A DNA stretch of 60,590 nucleotides, from NCBI GenBank assembly GCA_031277095.1, contig JAISLU010000100.1, positions 1 to 60,590 on the forward strand, read 5' to 3'. A program made the translations under genes and the position numbers. A model generated the notes under the pieces. The model had not been told where the DNA came from. It was given only the letters and a program-made list of their open reading frames with translations, and did not search any database. Shown here in pieces: positions 14,921-22,788 of the stretch (position 1 is its first letter; each line of letters opens with the position of its first letter). Source of the stretch: Synergistaceae bacterium. Lineage in GTDB: Bacteria; Synergistota; Synergistia; Synergistales; Aminobacteriaceae.

Positions 14921-15472
14921 TTACTTGAAGAAGGGCAGCATCGCCTTGAACTCCGGCGTGCCGGACCTGCCCAGCAATTGGTAGACGACGGTTTCCGTGG
15001 GAAGGACCAGGGCTCCGCAGCTTCGCGCTGTCGCGAGGGCCAGGTTGTGGTTATCGGAAGTCCGGCTGCCGCAGGCGTCCGCTGCAAGCACGATCTTGCG
15101 GCCACGCTCCAAAAGATCCTCCAGCGTGGACAAAATACAGATATGGCTCTCGGTGCCAAAAACCACGGTCACAGGACGCATAGTCGTCTCGAAAGCCTCG
15201 AGAAAACCCGGCTCTTCGCAACAGGAAAAGGTCATTTTCTCTACTCGGCGCGCCCCCTTGGGCAGCGCGGCCAGCACCGACGCTTCCGTCGAACCGATGC
15301 CCTTGGGATATTGTTCCGTGTAGAGTACGGGCAAGGACAGAAGCTCCGCAGTCTTCAAAAGTCTGACGGCGTTCAGAACCACCGCCTCGCGCCTGTCGAT
15401 GGACGGCAAAAGGCGCTCCTGCACGTCTATCATCAGAAACGATGTTTCTTCCTTATGTAATCTCAGCGCCAT
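14921..15472 (-). CDS. Isochorismatase-like cysteine hydrolase
   Basis: The 183-residue protein is of the normal length for this family. The catalytic triad is visible: Asp16 (LMIDVQE), Lys79 (RVEKMTFS) and Cys112 (GTESHICILSTLEDL). The family hydrolyses amides such as nicotinamide, N-carbamoyl compounds or isochorismate; the substrate cannot be told from sequence. It most resembles the YcaC/ISOC-type branch with the GxExHxC motif. It is second in a two-gene transcript with the secreted protein at 15519-16076 and ends at a strong terminator. Confidence 0.85.
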   Translation of the reverse strand: MALRLHKEETSFLMIDVQERLLPSIDRREAVVLNAVRLLKTAELLSLPVLYTEQYPKGIGSTEASVLAALPKGARRVEKMTFSCCEEPGFLEAFETTMRPVTVVFGTESHICILSTLEDLLERGRKIVLAADACGSRTSDNHNLALATARSCGALVLPTETVVYQLLGRSGTPEFKAMLPFFK

Positions 15473-15518
15473 GATGGACTCCTCCCTTTCAAAAAAACGG
15501 CGTGGCCGAAAACAGTCT

Positions 15519-16076
15519 TTATTGGGGTTTTTGCGGGGCGTTTTGCTCGTTTTCCCGGGCCTCCCGCTCCAGTCTGGCCTTCGTGTCGGCCTCGGTGGGC
15601 TCCACCAACTGCAAGGGTATGTCCTGACTCACGGTCTGCCCTCCCAAGTTGTCCCGCAGCCCCACCTCCAAAATGTAGTTTCCCGGCGTCCACCCCTCGA
15701 AAGAAAAGCTGAAACCCAGGGCTTGCGCGGTCAAGTGCGAACGGATCTTGGTCACCAGCTTGGCCATGTCGGGCTGAAACGTGAGTCTTCGTCCGCTTTG
15801 AGGCAGCTTGACCTTGACGTCCACGGCAAGATCCACGTTATACTCGTCCTGGGTTTTGGGCGACAAAGGCATCGCGAACCCCACCGCCTCTACATAGACG
15901 GAACATGTGTCGTCCAAGGTAAAGCGAGTTCCGTCTTTGGGCGTATATTGCCCCAGCCCCAGCATCTCGTCGGCGAACACCAGCTTCTGGATGGACAGTT
16001 TCTCGGCTGCGAAAACATGAGGAGCCCCCCCTACCCACAGGGCGAAAACGACAAGCAAAAACAGATTTTTCTTCAT
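15519..16076 (-). CDS. Secreted protein of unknown function
   Basis: The start is set at the ATG at 16076, because AAGGAGGTG stands seven bases before it and the product then begins with a clean signal peptide (MKKNLFLLVVFALWVGG, VFA-AE). The mature ~165 residues are rich in beta strands (SVYVEAVGFAMPL; FSFSFEGWTPGNYILEVGLRD), which suggests an Ig- or lipocalin-like fold. They end in a charged tail. I do not recognise a family. It is divergent from proB and co-directional with the isochorismatase-like gene. Confidence 0.7.
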   Translation of the reverse strand: MKKNLFLLVVFALWVGGAPHVFAAEKLSIQKLVFADEMLGLGQYTPKDGTRFTLDDTCSVYVEAVGFAMPLSPKTQDEYNVDLAVDVKVKLPQSGRRLTFQPDMAKLVTKIRSHLTAQALGFSFSFEGWTPGNYILEVGLRDNLGGQTVSQDIPLQLVEPTEADTKARLEREARENEQNAPQKPQ

Positions 16077-16181
16077 AAAATCCACCTCCTTACAATGAAT
16101 GCGTCGAAATTCATTATACAATAGGGAAATAGGTTATTGACCCTCTGTCCGCGGGATTATAAAAGGAGTGCCGAACAAGAC

Positions 16182-17303
16182 GTGAAACGAGAAAGTCTCC
16201 GCAATTGCAAAAGAATCGTCGTGAAGGTGGGCACCAGTTCCATCACGTACCCCACGGGGAAGGTCAACTTGGGGAAAATGGAGCTTCTTGCCCGCGAGTT
16301 GTCGGATCTGCACAGCGCCGGCCGCGAATTGGTGCTGACCAGTTCCGGCGCCGTGGGGGCCGGCGTGGGAAAACTCAACTGCCCTCCCCCATCGACTTTG
16401 CCGGAGAAACAGGCTCTGGCCGCCATCGGGCAGGGAATACTCATGCACATGTACGAGAAATTTTTCTCGGAGTACTCCAAAAGCGTCGCCCAAGTTCTTC
16501 TGACCCGCGACTGTTTCTCGGACCCCGAGCGTTATTTGAACTCGCGCAACACGCTTTTCTCGCTCCTGAATTTCGGCGTCATTCCCATCATCAACGAAAA
16601 CGACACCGTAGCGGTGGATGAACTCAAGTTCGGGGACAACGACACTTTGTCCGCGATGGTGGCCTGCAACGTCGAGGCGGACCTGCTCATTATCCTTTCG
16701 GATATTGACGGTCTCTACGACTCCGATCCTCGCAAAAACAAGTCCGCCCGTCTGATTCCCGAGGTGAGTGAGATCACCCAGACGATGGTGGAAAACTCGA
16801 AGGCCAAAGGCAGCCTTCTTTCCAGCGGGGGAATGTTCACGAAACTTTCCGCGGCGCGTATGACAATGCTGGGGGGTATCCCCATGGTGATCGCGTCCAG
16901 CGAGGAGCCCGACATCATTCGGCGCGTGGCGAAGGGGGAACACCTGGGCACGCTTTTCCTTCCATCCCGGGAAGGGTACGCGTCTCGGCGACAATGGATC
17001 GCCGTGGGCAGCGCGGCGAAGGGATGGCTCACCGTCGACGGCGGTGCGGAGGAGGCGCTTCTCCGCCGGGGTAAAAGCCTCCTGCCCTCCGGCGTCGTGA
17101 AGATCGAAGGTCTTTTCGAGGTGGGCGAGGTGGTCGGGGTGAAGAACGCCTCCGGCCTTGAAATCGCCCGCGGTATCAGCAACTACGGCCACGACGACGC
17201 CGTGAAAATCTTAGGAAAACACACCGCCGAAATCGAAAAAATATTGGGTCACAAACACTACGAAGAACTGATCCACCGCAACAACATGGCGATACTGGCA
17301 TGA
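16182..17303 (+). CDS. proB: Glutamate 5-kinase with PUA domain
   Basis: First enzyme of proline synthesis: phosphorylates glutamate to glutamyl 5-phosphate. Hallmarks are VVKVGTSSIT near the start, VLTSSGAVGAG, NENDTVA and FGDNDTLSA, followed by a C-terminal PUA domain (GWLTVDGGAEEALLRRGKSLLPSGV). The GTG at 16182 is preferred; AGGAG at 16164-16168 precedes it, while an earlier TTG at 16137 has no support. The product is 373 residues, normal for the PUA-containing form. proA is not adjacent: the next gene is on the opposite strand. Confidence 0.93.
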   Translation: MKRESLRNCKRIVVKVGTSSITYPTGKVNLGKMELLARELSDLHSAGRELVLTSSGAVGAGVGKLNCPPPSTLPEKQALAAIGQGILMHMYEKFFSEYSKSVAQVLLTRDCFSDPERYLNSRNTLFSLLNFGVIPIINENDTVAVDELKFGDNDTLSAMVACNVEADLLIILSDIDGLYDSDPRKNKSARLIPEVSEITQTMVENSKAKGSLLSSGGMFTKLSAARMTMLGGIPMVIASSEEPDIIRRVAKGEHLGTLFLPSREGYASRRQWIAVGSAAKGWLTVDGGAEEALLRRGKSLLPSGVVKIEGLFEVGEVVGVKNASGLEIARGISNYGHDDAVKILGKHTAEIEKILGHKHYEELIHRNNMAILA

Positions 17304-17390
17304 CGCCTTCACGGGTAGTACGCTGAGCGTCTTTGCCGATAGTTTCGCCCTTGCCGTGTGTGAAAACTTCCATCTAACTAAGCTAACTAA

Positions 17391-17963
17391 CTAAAAATAT
17401 ATCTTCAATTTACCTTGGAGGGAAAAACCGCTGAGGTCGTAGTCTTTTACATCTGAGACGATGTTGTAGGCCGCCTCCACGTTAAACCAGCGAGTGATAT
17501 CCACCCCCAGCATAACACGCCCGCCGAAGGCGCTTTTCCATCCGGTATCGATGCCGGCCGAGCGATCGTCCAATTTTATCGCGTAACCCGCGACGCCAAT
17601 ACCCGCATAGGATCTCAGGCTGCCATGTTCACTCAGTCCCCAGCGTCCCTGAATGCCTATGGGAATGATCCAAGCGTCGTTATCGTGCTTTTCTCCGTGA
17701 TACAAACCGAAGTAGGGAGCAAGTCGAAGGCCCGCCGCCTCTACTCCTCCGGTCAAGGTTTCCATGTTCAGAGATACCCCAATGCCCCACCAGGAGCTTC
17801 CGAAAGCACTCTCTACGCTGGAGTCCGTGGGGAAATATCCGGTTATGACCGGGGACAGGAAAAACAGCTTCTTGCCTCCTTCGGCACCTTCCCCAGGGGT
17901 TATCATTAAAAATACCGCGCAGAACAAGGCTATACTTGCACGTAGACTTCGTTTTCCTGTCAT
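17391..17963 (-). CDS. Outer-membrane beta-barrel protein
   Basis: The start is at the ATG at 17963, which follows AAGGAGAG and gives a signal peptide (SLRASIALFCAVFLMITPGEG). The 190-residue product has alternating amphipathic strands with many aromatic residues (WWGIGVSLNMETL; APYFGLYHG; LRSYAGIGVAGY; WFNVEAAYNIV). It ends in KLKIYF, a terminal Phe being the signal for barrel insertion by BamA. Size fits an 8-stranded barrel such as the OmpW or OmpA-like type. Function is not evident. It converges with proB. Confidence 0.75.
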   Translation of the reverse strand: MTGKRSLRASIALFCAVFLMITPGEGAEGGKKLFFLSPVITGYFPTDSSVESAFGSSWWGIGVSLNMETLTGGVEAAGLRLAPYFGLYHGEKHDNDAWIIPIGIQGRWGLSEHGSLRSYAGIGVAGYAIKLDDRSAGIDTGWKSAFGGRVMLGVDITRWFNVEAAYNIVSDVKDYDLSGFSLQGKLKIYF

Positions 17964-18070
17964 ACCCTTACTCTCCTTATCGTCTGGTATCGTCCGCACA
18001 ATTCGCAACAGATCTTCGCGTTCCAGAGTTGCTGTCGTCATTCGCCATACTCATTTTTCATTCGCTGAAA

Positions 18071-18259
18071 TCAGAATATCTCCTTGAGCTTGGCTTGCCT
18101 ACAAATACGGTTTGCGGTTATATTGTCAAAATGCGAATGCCGCTTTAGCGGAATCATCAAATACCCATTGAAGTAGATGGTATGATTCCCGCCTTCGCGG
18201 CAAAAATAAAAACCGTTGCTTTCCAAATGGCCCACGATGTCTCTGCGATTGACGGACAT
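18071..18259 (-). CDS. hicA: HicA-family mRNA interferase toxin
   Basis: The 62-residue protein has the HicA double-stranded-RNA-binding-like fold: a first helix (RRDIVGHLESNGF), then REGGNHTIYF with the catalytic His of the family, and a basic region with IPLKRHSHFDN before the last helix. HicA cleaves mRNA until bound by HicB. It starts directly after the hicB stop codon with no gap, so the two are translationally coupled. The gene order, antitoxin first, is one of the two known for HicAB modules. Confidence 0.85.
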   Translation of the reverse strand: MSVNRRDIVGHLESNGFYFCREGGNHTIYFNGYLMIPLKRHSHFDNITANRICRQAKLKEIF

Positions 18260-18478
18260 TCATGCCTCGACCAGTATGCGCTCAATCGTGTCAGTCGTTT
18301 CTGGAAGCGGCAAGTCGTTCTCGCGGTAGGCGATCGCCATTTCTCGCGCGGCATCTTCCAGCATAAGACGACATTCTTCCAATGTGGTCCCCTCTGTTAT
18401 AACTTCAGGCCACTCTACCAACTGTCCCAAGTATCCCGACGGGATACGTTCGAATCTCGCTGTGTAGCTTCTGGCCAT
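18260..18478 (-). CDS. hicB: HicB-family antitoxin
   Basis: The 72-residue protein matches the short HicB type, a degenerate RNase H-like fold: YTARFERIPSGYLGQLVEWPEVITEGTTLEECRLML is the typical beta-beta-beta-helix core. It has no separate DNA-binding tail, so autoregulation, if present, is through the core or the complex. It neutralises HicA encoded immediately downstream. Confidence 0.85.
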   Translation of the reverse strand: MARSYTARFERIPSGYLGQLVEWPEVITEGTTLEECRLMLEDAAREMAIAYRENDLPLPETTDTIERILVEA

Positions 18479-18646
18479 TGTGACTCCTCCATTTCGAATA
18501 AAAGAATGATTTTTGATTCCGGGTTTCCCCGTTCTCGATCTTTAAGTTTGTAATTCTTGCCAATGGCCCATACTATAATATATTTGTGCCCAAAAAAGGA
18601 AACATTAAATAAGGAAACATTGTCGCAAATAAAACTCCAGTAGGTG

Positions 18647-19942
18647 ATGAACGTGAGATTGGATATTGGGTTTGGAACGCGGCCGCAGGTTTTGGAGATC
18701 CCGGAGGGCAACCTCATGGGGGTCCTGCTTCCCGGCGGGTTGCCGTCGGGGCCCTTGGGGGTCGACGCTTTGAAGAACGCTCTGGAAAATCCCATAGGCA
18801 GCGGCAGGTTGGCTGATCTTGTGCGTCCAGAGGAGCGCGTGGTCATCGTTACCAGCGACGTGACGCGCCCGGTGCCCAGCGCCAAAATTTTGCCCGTGCT
18901 GTTGGACGAACTTCGGCGAAACAAGATAAAGATGACGGACGTCACCGTCGTTTTTGCTTTAGGAAGTCATAGAGGGCACACCGAGGACGAAAGGGTCCGT
19001 TTGGCGGGCGAATCCGTGTTCGAGTGCGTCCGATGTATCGACAGCGACCCCGGGGACTGCGTCAACATGGGGCGCACCGCCTCGGGAACCCCCGTGGACA
19101 TTACGAGGGTTGTAGCCGGGGCCGACCGGAGAATTTGCGTGGGCAACATCGAATATCATTATTTCGCCGGTTACAGCGGCGGCGCAAAGGCCATCATGCC
19201 GGGAGTTTCCAACAGATCGGCCATTCAAGCCAATCACAGCCGGATGGTCCATCCTCGGGCCAGAACCGGCCTCCTGGAGGGCAACCCCGTCAGAGAAGAC
19301 CTTGAAGAAGCCATAAGGCATTGCCCCATCGACTTCATCGTAAACGTGATATTGGACGACAAGAAAGAGATCGTTCACGCGGTGGCCGGGGACTACATAA
19401 AGGCGCACCGGGCAGGCTGCCGTTTCCTGGACGGCCTTTACCGCAAGGACATCGGCAGCCGGGCGGACATCGTCATAGCGTCCCAGGGCGGCGCTCCCAA
19501 GGACCTGAACCTTTATCAGACTCAAAAAGCCCTTGACAACGCGAAACACGCGGTAAGAGACGGAGGGATCATCATCCTGGTGGGCGCCTGCCAAGAGGGT
19601 TTCGGGGAATCGACCTTCGAACGGTGGATGGGGGAGGCGGATTCTCCCCGCTCTCTTATCGAGAGGATTCAGCGGGACTTTCAGCTGGGCGGCCACAAGG
19701 CGGCGTCTATCGCGCTGGTCCTCGAAAAAGCCGAGATTTCCCTCGTTTCGGAAATGCCCGCCAGGTCCGTCGAGAAGACCTTCATGCGGCCCTTCGGAAA
19801 CGTGCAAAACGCCTTGGAGGCGGCCTTCGAAAAGCTGGGGAAGGACGCGTCGGTGCTGATCATGCCCTCCGCCGGCTCGGTCCTGCCTGTGGCCGACGAG
19901 AGGGAAAGCGAGGGAAAGAGAGAGGGGGCGATAATCCAATAG
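18647..19942 (+). CDS. LarA-family nickel-dependent racemase, copy 1
   Basis: The family uses a nickel-pincer nucleotide cofactor to racemise or epimerise 2-hydroxy acids. Counting from a GTG one codon upstream, the key residues known from Lactiplantibacillus LarA fall almost exactly in place: Asp72 and Arg75 (SDVTRP), His109 (GSHR), His172 (EYHYFAG), Lys182 (GGAKAIMPG) and His198 (ANHSRM). The enzyme should therefore be active. The substrate is not known; LarA homologues differ in specificity. larB, larC and larE are not in the window. The C-terminal ~20 residues are a low-complexity charged tail. A second family member follows after ~60 bases. Confidence 0.88.
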   Translation: MNVRLDIGFGTRPQVLEIPEGNLMGVLLPGGLPSGPLGVDALKNALENPIGSGRLADLVRPEERVVIVTSDVTRPVPSAKILPVLLDELRRNKIKMTDVTVVFALGSHRGHTEDERVRLAGESVFECVRCIDSDPGDCVNMGRTASGTPVDITRVVAGADRRICVGNIEYHYFAGYSGGAKAIMPGVSNRSAIQANHSRMVHPRARTGLLEGNPVREDLEEAIRHCPIDFIVNVILDDKKEIVHAVAGDYIKAHRAGCRFLDGLYRKDIGSRADIVIASQGGAPKDLNLYQTQKALDNAKHAVRDGGIIILVGACQEGFGESTFERWMGEADSPRSLIERIQRDFQLGGHKAASIALVLEKAEISLVSEMPARSVEKTFMRPFGNVQNALEAAFEKLGKDASVLIMPSAGSVLPVADERESEGKREGAIIQ

Positions 19943-20006
19943 CAGGGAGCGAGGCTGTGCTAGGCCTCCCCTTTAGAGTACAATAACGCCTGAAGGAGTG
20001 ATGAGC

Positions 20007-21287
20007 ATGTACAGTTTAAAGTTCGGCAAGGGAAGTGTGGACATCGATATCCCCGAGGAGAATCTTTTAGGCGTTTTGCGAAGCCGGGAGGTTCCCAGCG
20101 CCGCCACCGAGGAGGAGGCCATCCGCAAGGCTCTGGCCAATCCTATCGAAAGCCCGCCCGTCAGCGAAAAAGTGAAGGCCGGCGACAAGGTCTGTATCGT
20201 CGTCTGCGACCTGACGCGGGTGTGGCAGCATCCCTCTCTTTATCTTCCCATCCTGGTGGACGAGGTCAAAAAGGGCGGGGTGAGGGACGAAGATATTTTC
20301 TTTTTGGTGGCCACGGGAACGCACCGGTCCCACACGCCGGAGGAACACAAGATTCTCTTGGGAGAAAAACTTTACGGGCATTACAAGGTTTTCGACAACG
20401 AAAGCAGAACGGCCCGGATGACCGACTTCGGGAAGACCAGCTACGGAACTCCGGTCAGGCTCAATAAAATGGCGGCGGACGCCGATCACGTGATTTTGAC
20501 GGGGGGCATCGTGTATCATTTCATGTCCGGTTGGGGCGGCGGCAGAAAGTCGGTGCTCCCGGGAATAGCCGCCTACGAGACCGTGATGGCGAACCATGCC
20601 CTGGCCCTCAACCCGCCCCCCGGAAATGGCCGCAACTGGGTCTGCCGCGGGGGCAACGTGGAGGGAAACCTCATCCACTTGGATATGGTGGAGGCCGCCG
20701 CGAAGCTGGCGCCCTCGTTTCTGCTGAACGTCGTCATGAACGCCGAGGGTAAAATCGGCTGGGCCGTGGCCGGCGATTGGCAAAAGGCCCACGAGGCAGG
20801 ACGAAACCTGGTCGACAGCATAGACGCGGTCACGATTCCCCAGCTCGCGGATTTGGTCGTCGCTTCGGCCTGCGGGTACCCCAAGGACATCAACTTCTAT
20901 CAGACCACGAAGACCCTTTTCAACGCCCAGGACGCCGCCCGGCCCGGGGGGGCCATCGTCATCCTCTCTTCCTGCGTCGAGGGCTATGGCAACGAGGAAG
21001 TGCAGATGATGCTGCAGAAGTTCAAGAACTCCCAGGAGCGGGAAGTGGAGCTGAGGCGCGAATTCACCATCGCCAAATACGTGGGCTACTGCGCGGGAGT
21101 GGCCGCCGAGCAGTTCGATTTTCACCTGGTGACCGACATGGACGCCGGCCTGCTGGAGGGAACGGGGATCAAGGTCTCCAGAACTCTGGACGATGCGTTG
21201 GGAAAAATCTACTCCGCTCATGGCAGGGCTTTGAAAACGTGGCTGATGGTCCAGGGCGCGAACACCTTGCCCAAGCTGGTTTCCTGA
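20007..21287 (+). CDS. LarA-family nickel-dependent racemase, copy 2
   Basis: The ATG at 20007 stands eight bases after a GAAGGAG ribosome site and gives a 426-residue protein. Nickel-site residues are kept: Asp68/Arg71 (CDLTRV), His106 (GTHRSH), His171 (VYHFMSG), Lys181 (GGRKSVLPG) and His197 (ANHALA). It is clearly divergent from copy 1, for example VWQHP in place of PVPSA after the Arg, and PPPGNGRNW instead of HPRARTG after the last His. A different substrate is therefore likely. The two genes and manC form a plus-strand run. Confidence 0.88.
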   Translation: MYSLKFGKGSVDIDIPEENLLGVLRSREVPSAATEEEAIRKALANPIESPPVSEKVKAGDKVCIVVCDLTRVWQHPSLYLPILVDEVKKGGVRDEDIFFLVATGTHRSHTPEEHKILLGEKLYGHYKVFDNESRTARMTDFGKTSYGTPVRLNKMAADADHVILTGGIVYHFMSGWGGGRKSVLPGIAAYETVMANHALALNPPPGNGRNWVCRGGNVEGNLIHLDMVEAAAKLAPSFLLNVVMNAEGKIGWAVAGDWQKAHEAGRNLVDSIDAVTIPQLADLVVASACGYPKDINFYQTTKTLFNAQDAARPGGAIVILSSCVEGYGNEEVQMMLQKFKNSQEREVELRREFTIAKYVGYCAGVAAEQFDFHLVTDMDAGLLEGTGIKVSRTLDDALGKIYSAHGRALKTWLMVQGANTLPKLVS

Positions 21288-21321
21288 AATATACGACAAA
21301 CATACGATGGAGGACGCGGTA

Positions 21322-22764
21322 ATGTCTAACATTTATGGTCTCATTCTTGCGGGGGGCAGCGGCGTCCGCCTTTGGCCGCGTTCCCGGGAAGAGCTGCCCA
21401 AGCAGTTTTTGTCCTTGCGCAAGGGCAACACCATGCTGCAGGATACGGTGACCCGCATGCTTCACGTGCTTCCACCGAAGCACCTCTACGCCGTGGCCGG
21501 AGGTAAATGGCGACCGCTGGTTTCTTACCAGGCCCGGGAGGTTGCGCTGGTCCCGGAGGACTTTCTCATCGAGGAACCGGTCGCGCGCAACACGGCGCCT
21601 GCCATCTTGCTGGGCTGCGGCGTTTTTAAAGAAAAAGGAGCGGAGGACGACGACATCGTGGTGGTGGCCCCCAGCGACCACCTCGTCAAGGACGTCGCCG
21701 CCTTCGAGCAGGCGCTGCGCAAGGCGATAGAGGCCGCAAAGTCCGGGGTCATGGTTACGCTGGGAGTGACCCCCACCCGGCCGGACACGGGCTTCGGCTA
21801 CATGCGCTGCTCCGTGCCCGAGGAGAACGAAGGGAAAGAGAACGAGGGGAGCGAGAGAGAGAACGAGAGGACGGAGGCCTGGCTCCCGGTGGAGCAGTTC
21901 ATCGAAAAACCTGAGTTGCAGGCGGCCGAGCATTACATGAAAAGCGGGGAATACTTCTGGAACAGCGGCATTTTTGTTTTTACCCTGGAAACCCTTTATC
22001 GGGAGCTGGAACACACGTCTCCCGAACTCTACGAGGTCGCTCGTAAAGGGCACGACGTGTTTTTGGAGGAGTTCCAAACGCTGTCGTCCATATCCTTCGA
22101 CTATGCCGTCATGGAGCGGGCCAACCGCGTTGTCATGGTGAAGCTGGAGGCCGGTTGGTCCGACGTGGGCTCCTGGGACGCCCTTTACGAGGTGCTGGAC
22201 AAGGACGGTCTCTACAACGCCACCATCGGCGACGTCATGATGCAGGGCAGCGAACGCAATTTAGTGGACTCCCGCAACCGGCTGACGTCCTTGGTGGACG
22301 TGGAGGACCTGATCGTCATCGACTCCCCGGACGCCATTTTCATCTCCAAGCGGGGCTCGTCCCAAAAAGTGCGGAACGTCGTCGAAAAACTCAGAACAGA
22401 CGTCCGCAAAGAGGCCACTCAGGCCATGGAGAACGCCCGGCCTTGGGGAGTTTACACGATCCTGTGCGAGGAGGAACGCTTCAAGATCAAGCGTATCGTC
22501 ATCACCCCCGGCAAGCGATTGAGCCTCCAGTATCACCACCACCGCAGCGAGCATTGGGTCGTGGTTCGGGGGACCGCCCTCGTCGTCATCGACGGAAAAG
22601 AACAGTTCATCCACGAGGGGGAGAGCGTCTTCATCCCTAAAAACGCCCGTCACCGCCTGGGCAATCCCGGAAAAGTCGAATTGGAGATCGTCGAAATCCA
22701 AGGAGGAGAGTACCTGGGCGAGGACGACATCGTCCGCCTGGACGACGATTTCGACCGGTCTTGA
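21322..22764 (+). CDS. manC: Mannose-1-phosphate guanylyltransferase / mannose-6-phosphate isomerase
   Basis: Bifunctional enzyme that makes GDP-mannose for surface polysaccharides. The N-terminal nucleotidyltransferase has LAGGSGVRLWPRSRE and LPKQF; the C-terminal cupin isomerase has GKRLSLQYHHHRSEHWVVV and FIPKNARHRLGNPG. The start at 21322 is chosen because GGAGG stands eight bases before it. Total 480 residues, the usual length. A Glu-rich insert near residues 165-190 (encoded by repeated GAGAACGAG-type runs) is unusual and may be a small expansion. The gene converges with lptD. Confidence 0.92.
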   Translation: MSNIYGLILAGGSGVRLWPRSREELPKQFLSLRKGNTMLQDTVTRMLHVLPPKHLYAVAGGKWRPLVSYQAREVALVPEDFLIEEPVARNTAPAILLGCGVFKEKGAEDDDIVVVAPSDHLVKDVAAFEQALRKAIEAAKSGVMVTLGVTPTRPDTGFGYMRCSVPEENEGKENEGSERENERTEAWLPVEQFIEKPELQAAEHYMKSGEYFWNSGIFVFTLETLYRELEHTSPELYEVARKGHDVFLEEFQTLSSISFDYAVMERANRVVMVKLEAGWSDVGSWDALYEVLDKDGLYNATIGDVMMQGSERNLVDSRNRLTSLVDVEDLIVIDSPDAIFISKRGSSQKVRNVVEKLRTDVRKEATQAMENARPWGVYTILCEEERFKIKRIVITPGKRLSLQYHHHRSEHWVVVRGTALVVIDGKEQFIHEGESVFIPKNARHRLGNPGKVELEIVEIQGGEYLGEDDIVRLDDDFDRS

Positions 22765-22788
22765 CGGTACGAAGCCCGAGGCCGCGCC

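Noticed and set aside
20067-21332. A 421-codon frame antisense to the second LarA gene
   Set aside because: It overlaps a gene with an intact active site and a good ribosome site, and shows no motifs of its own.
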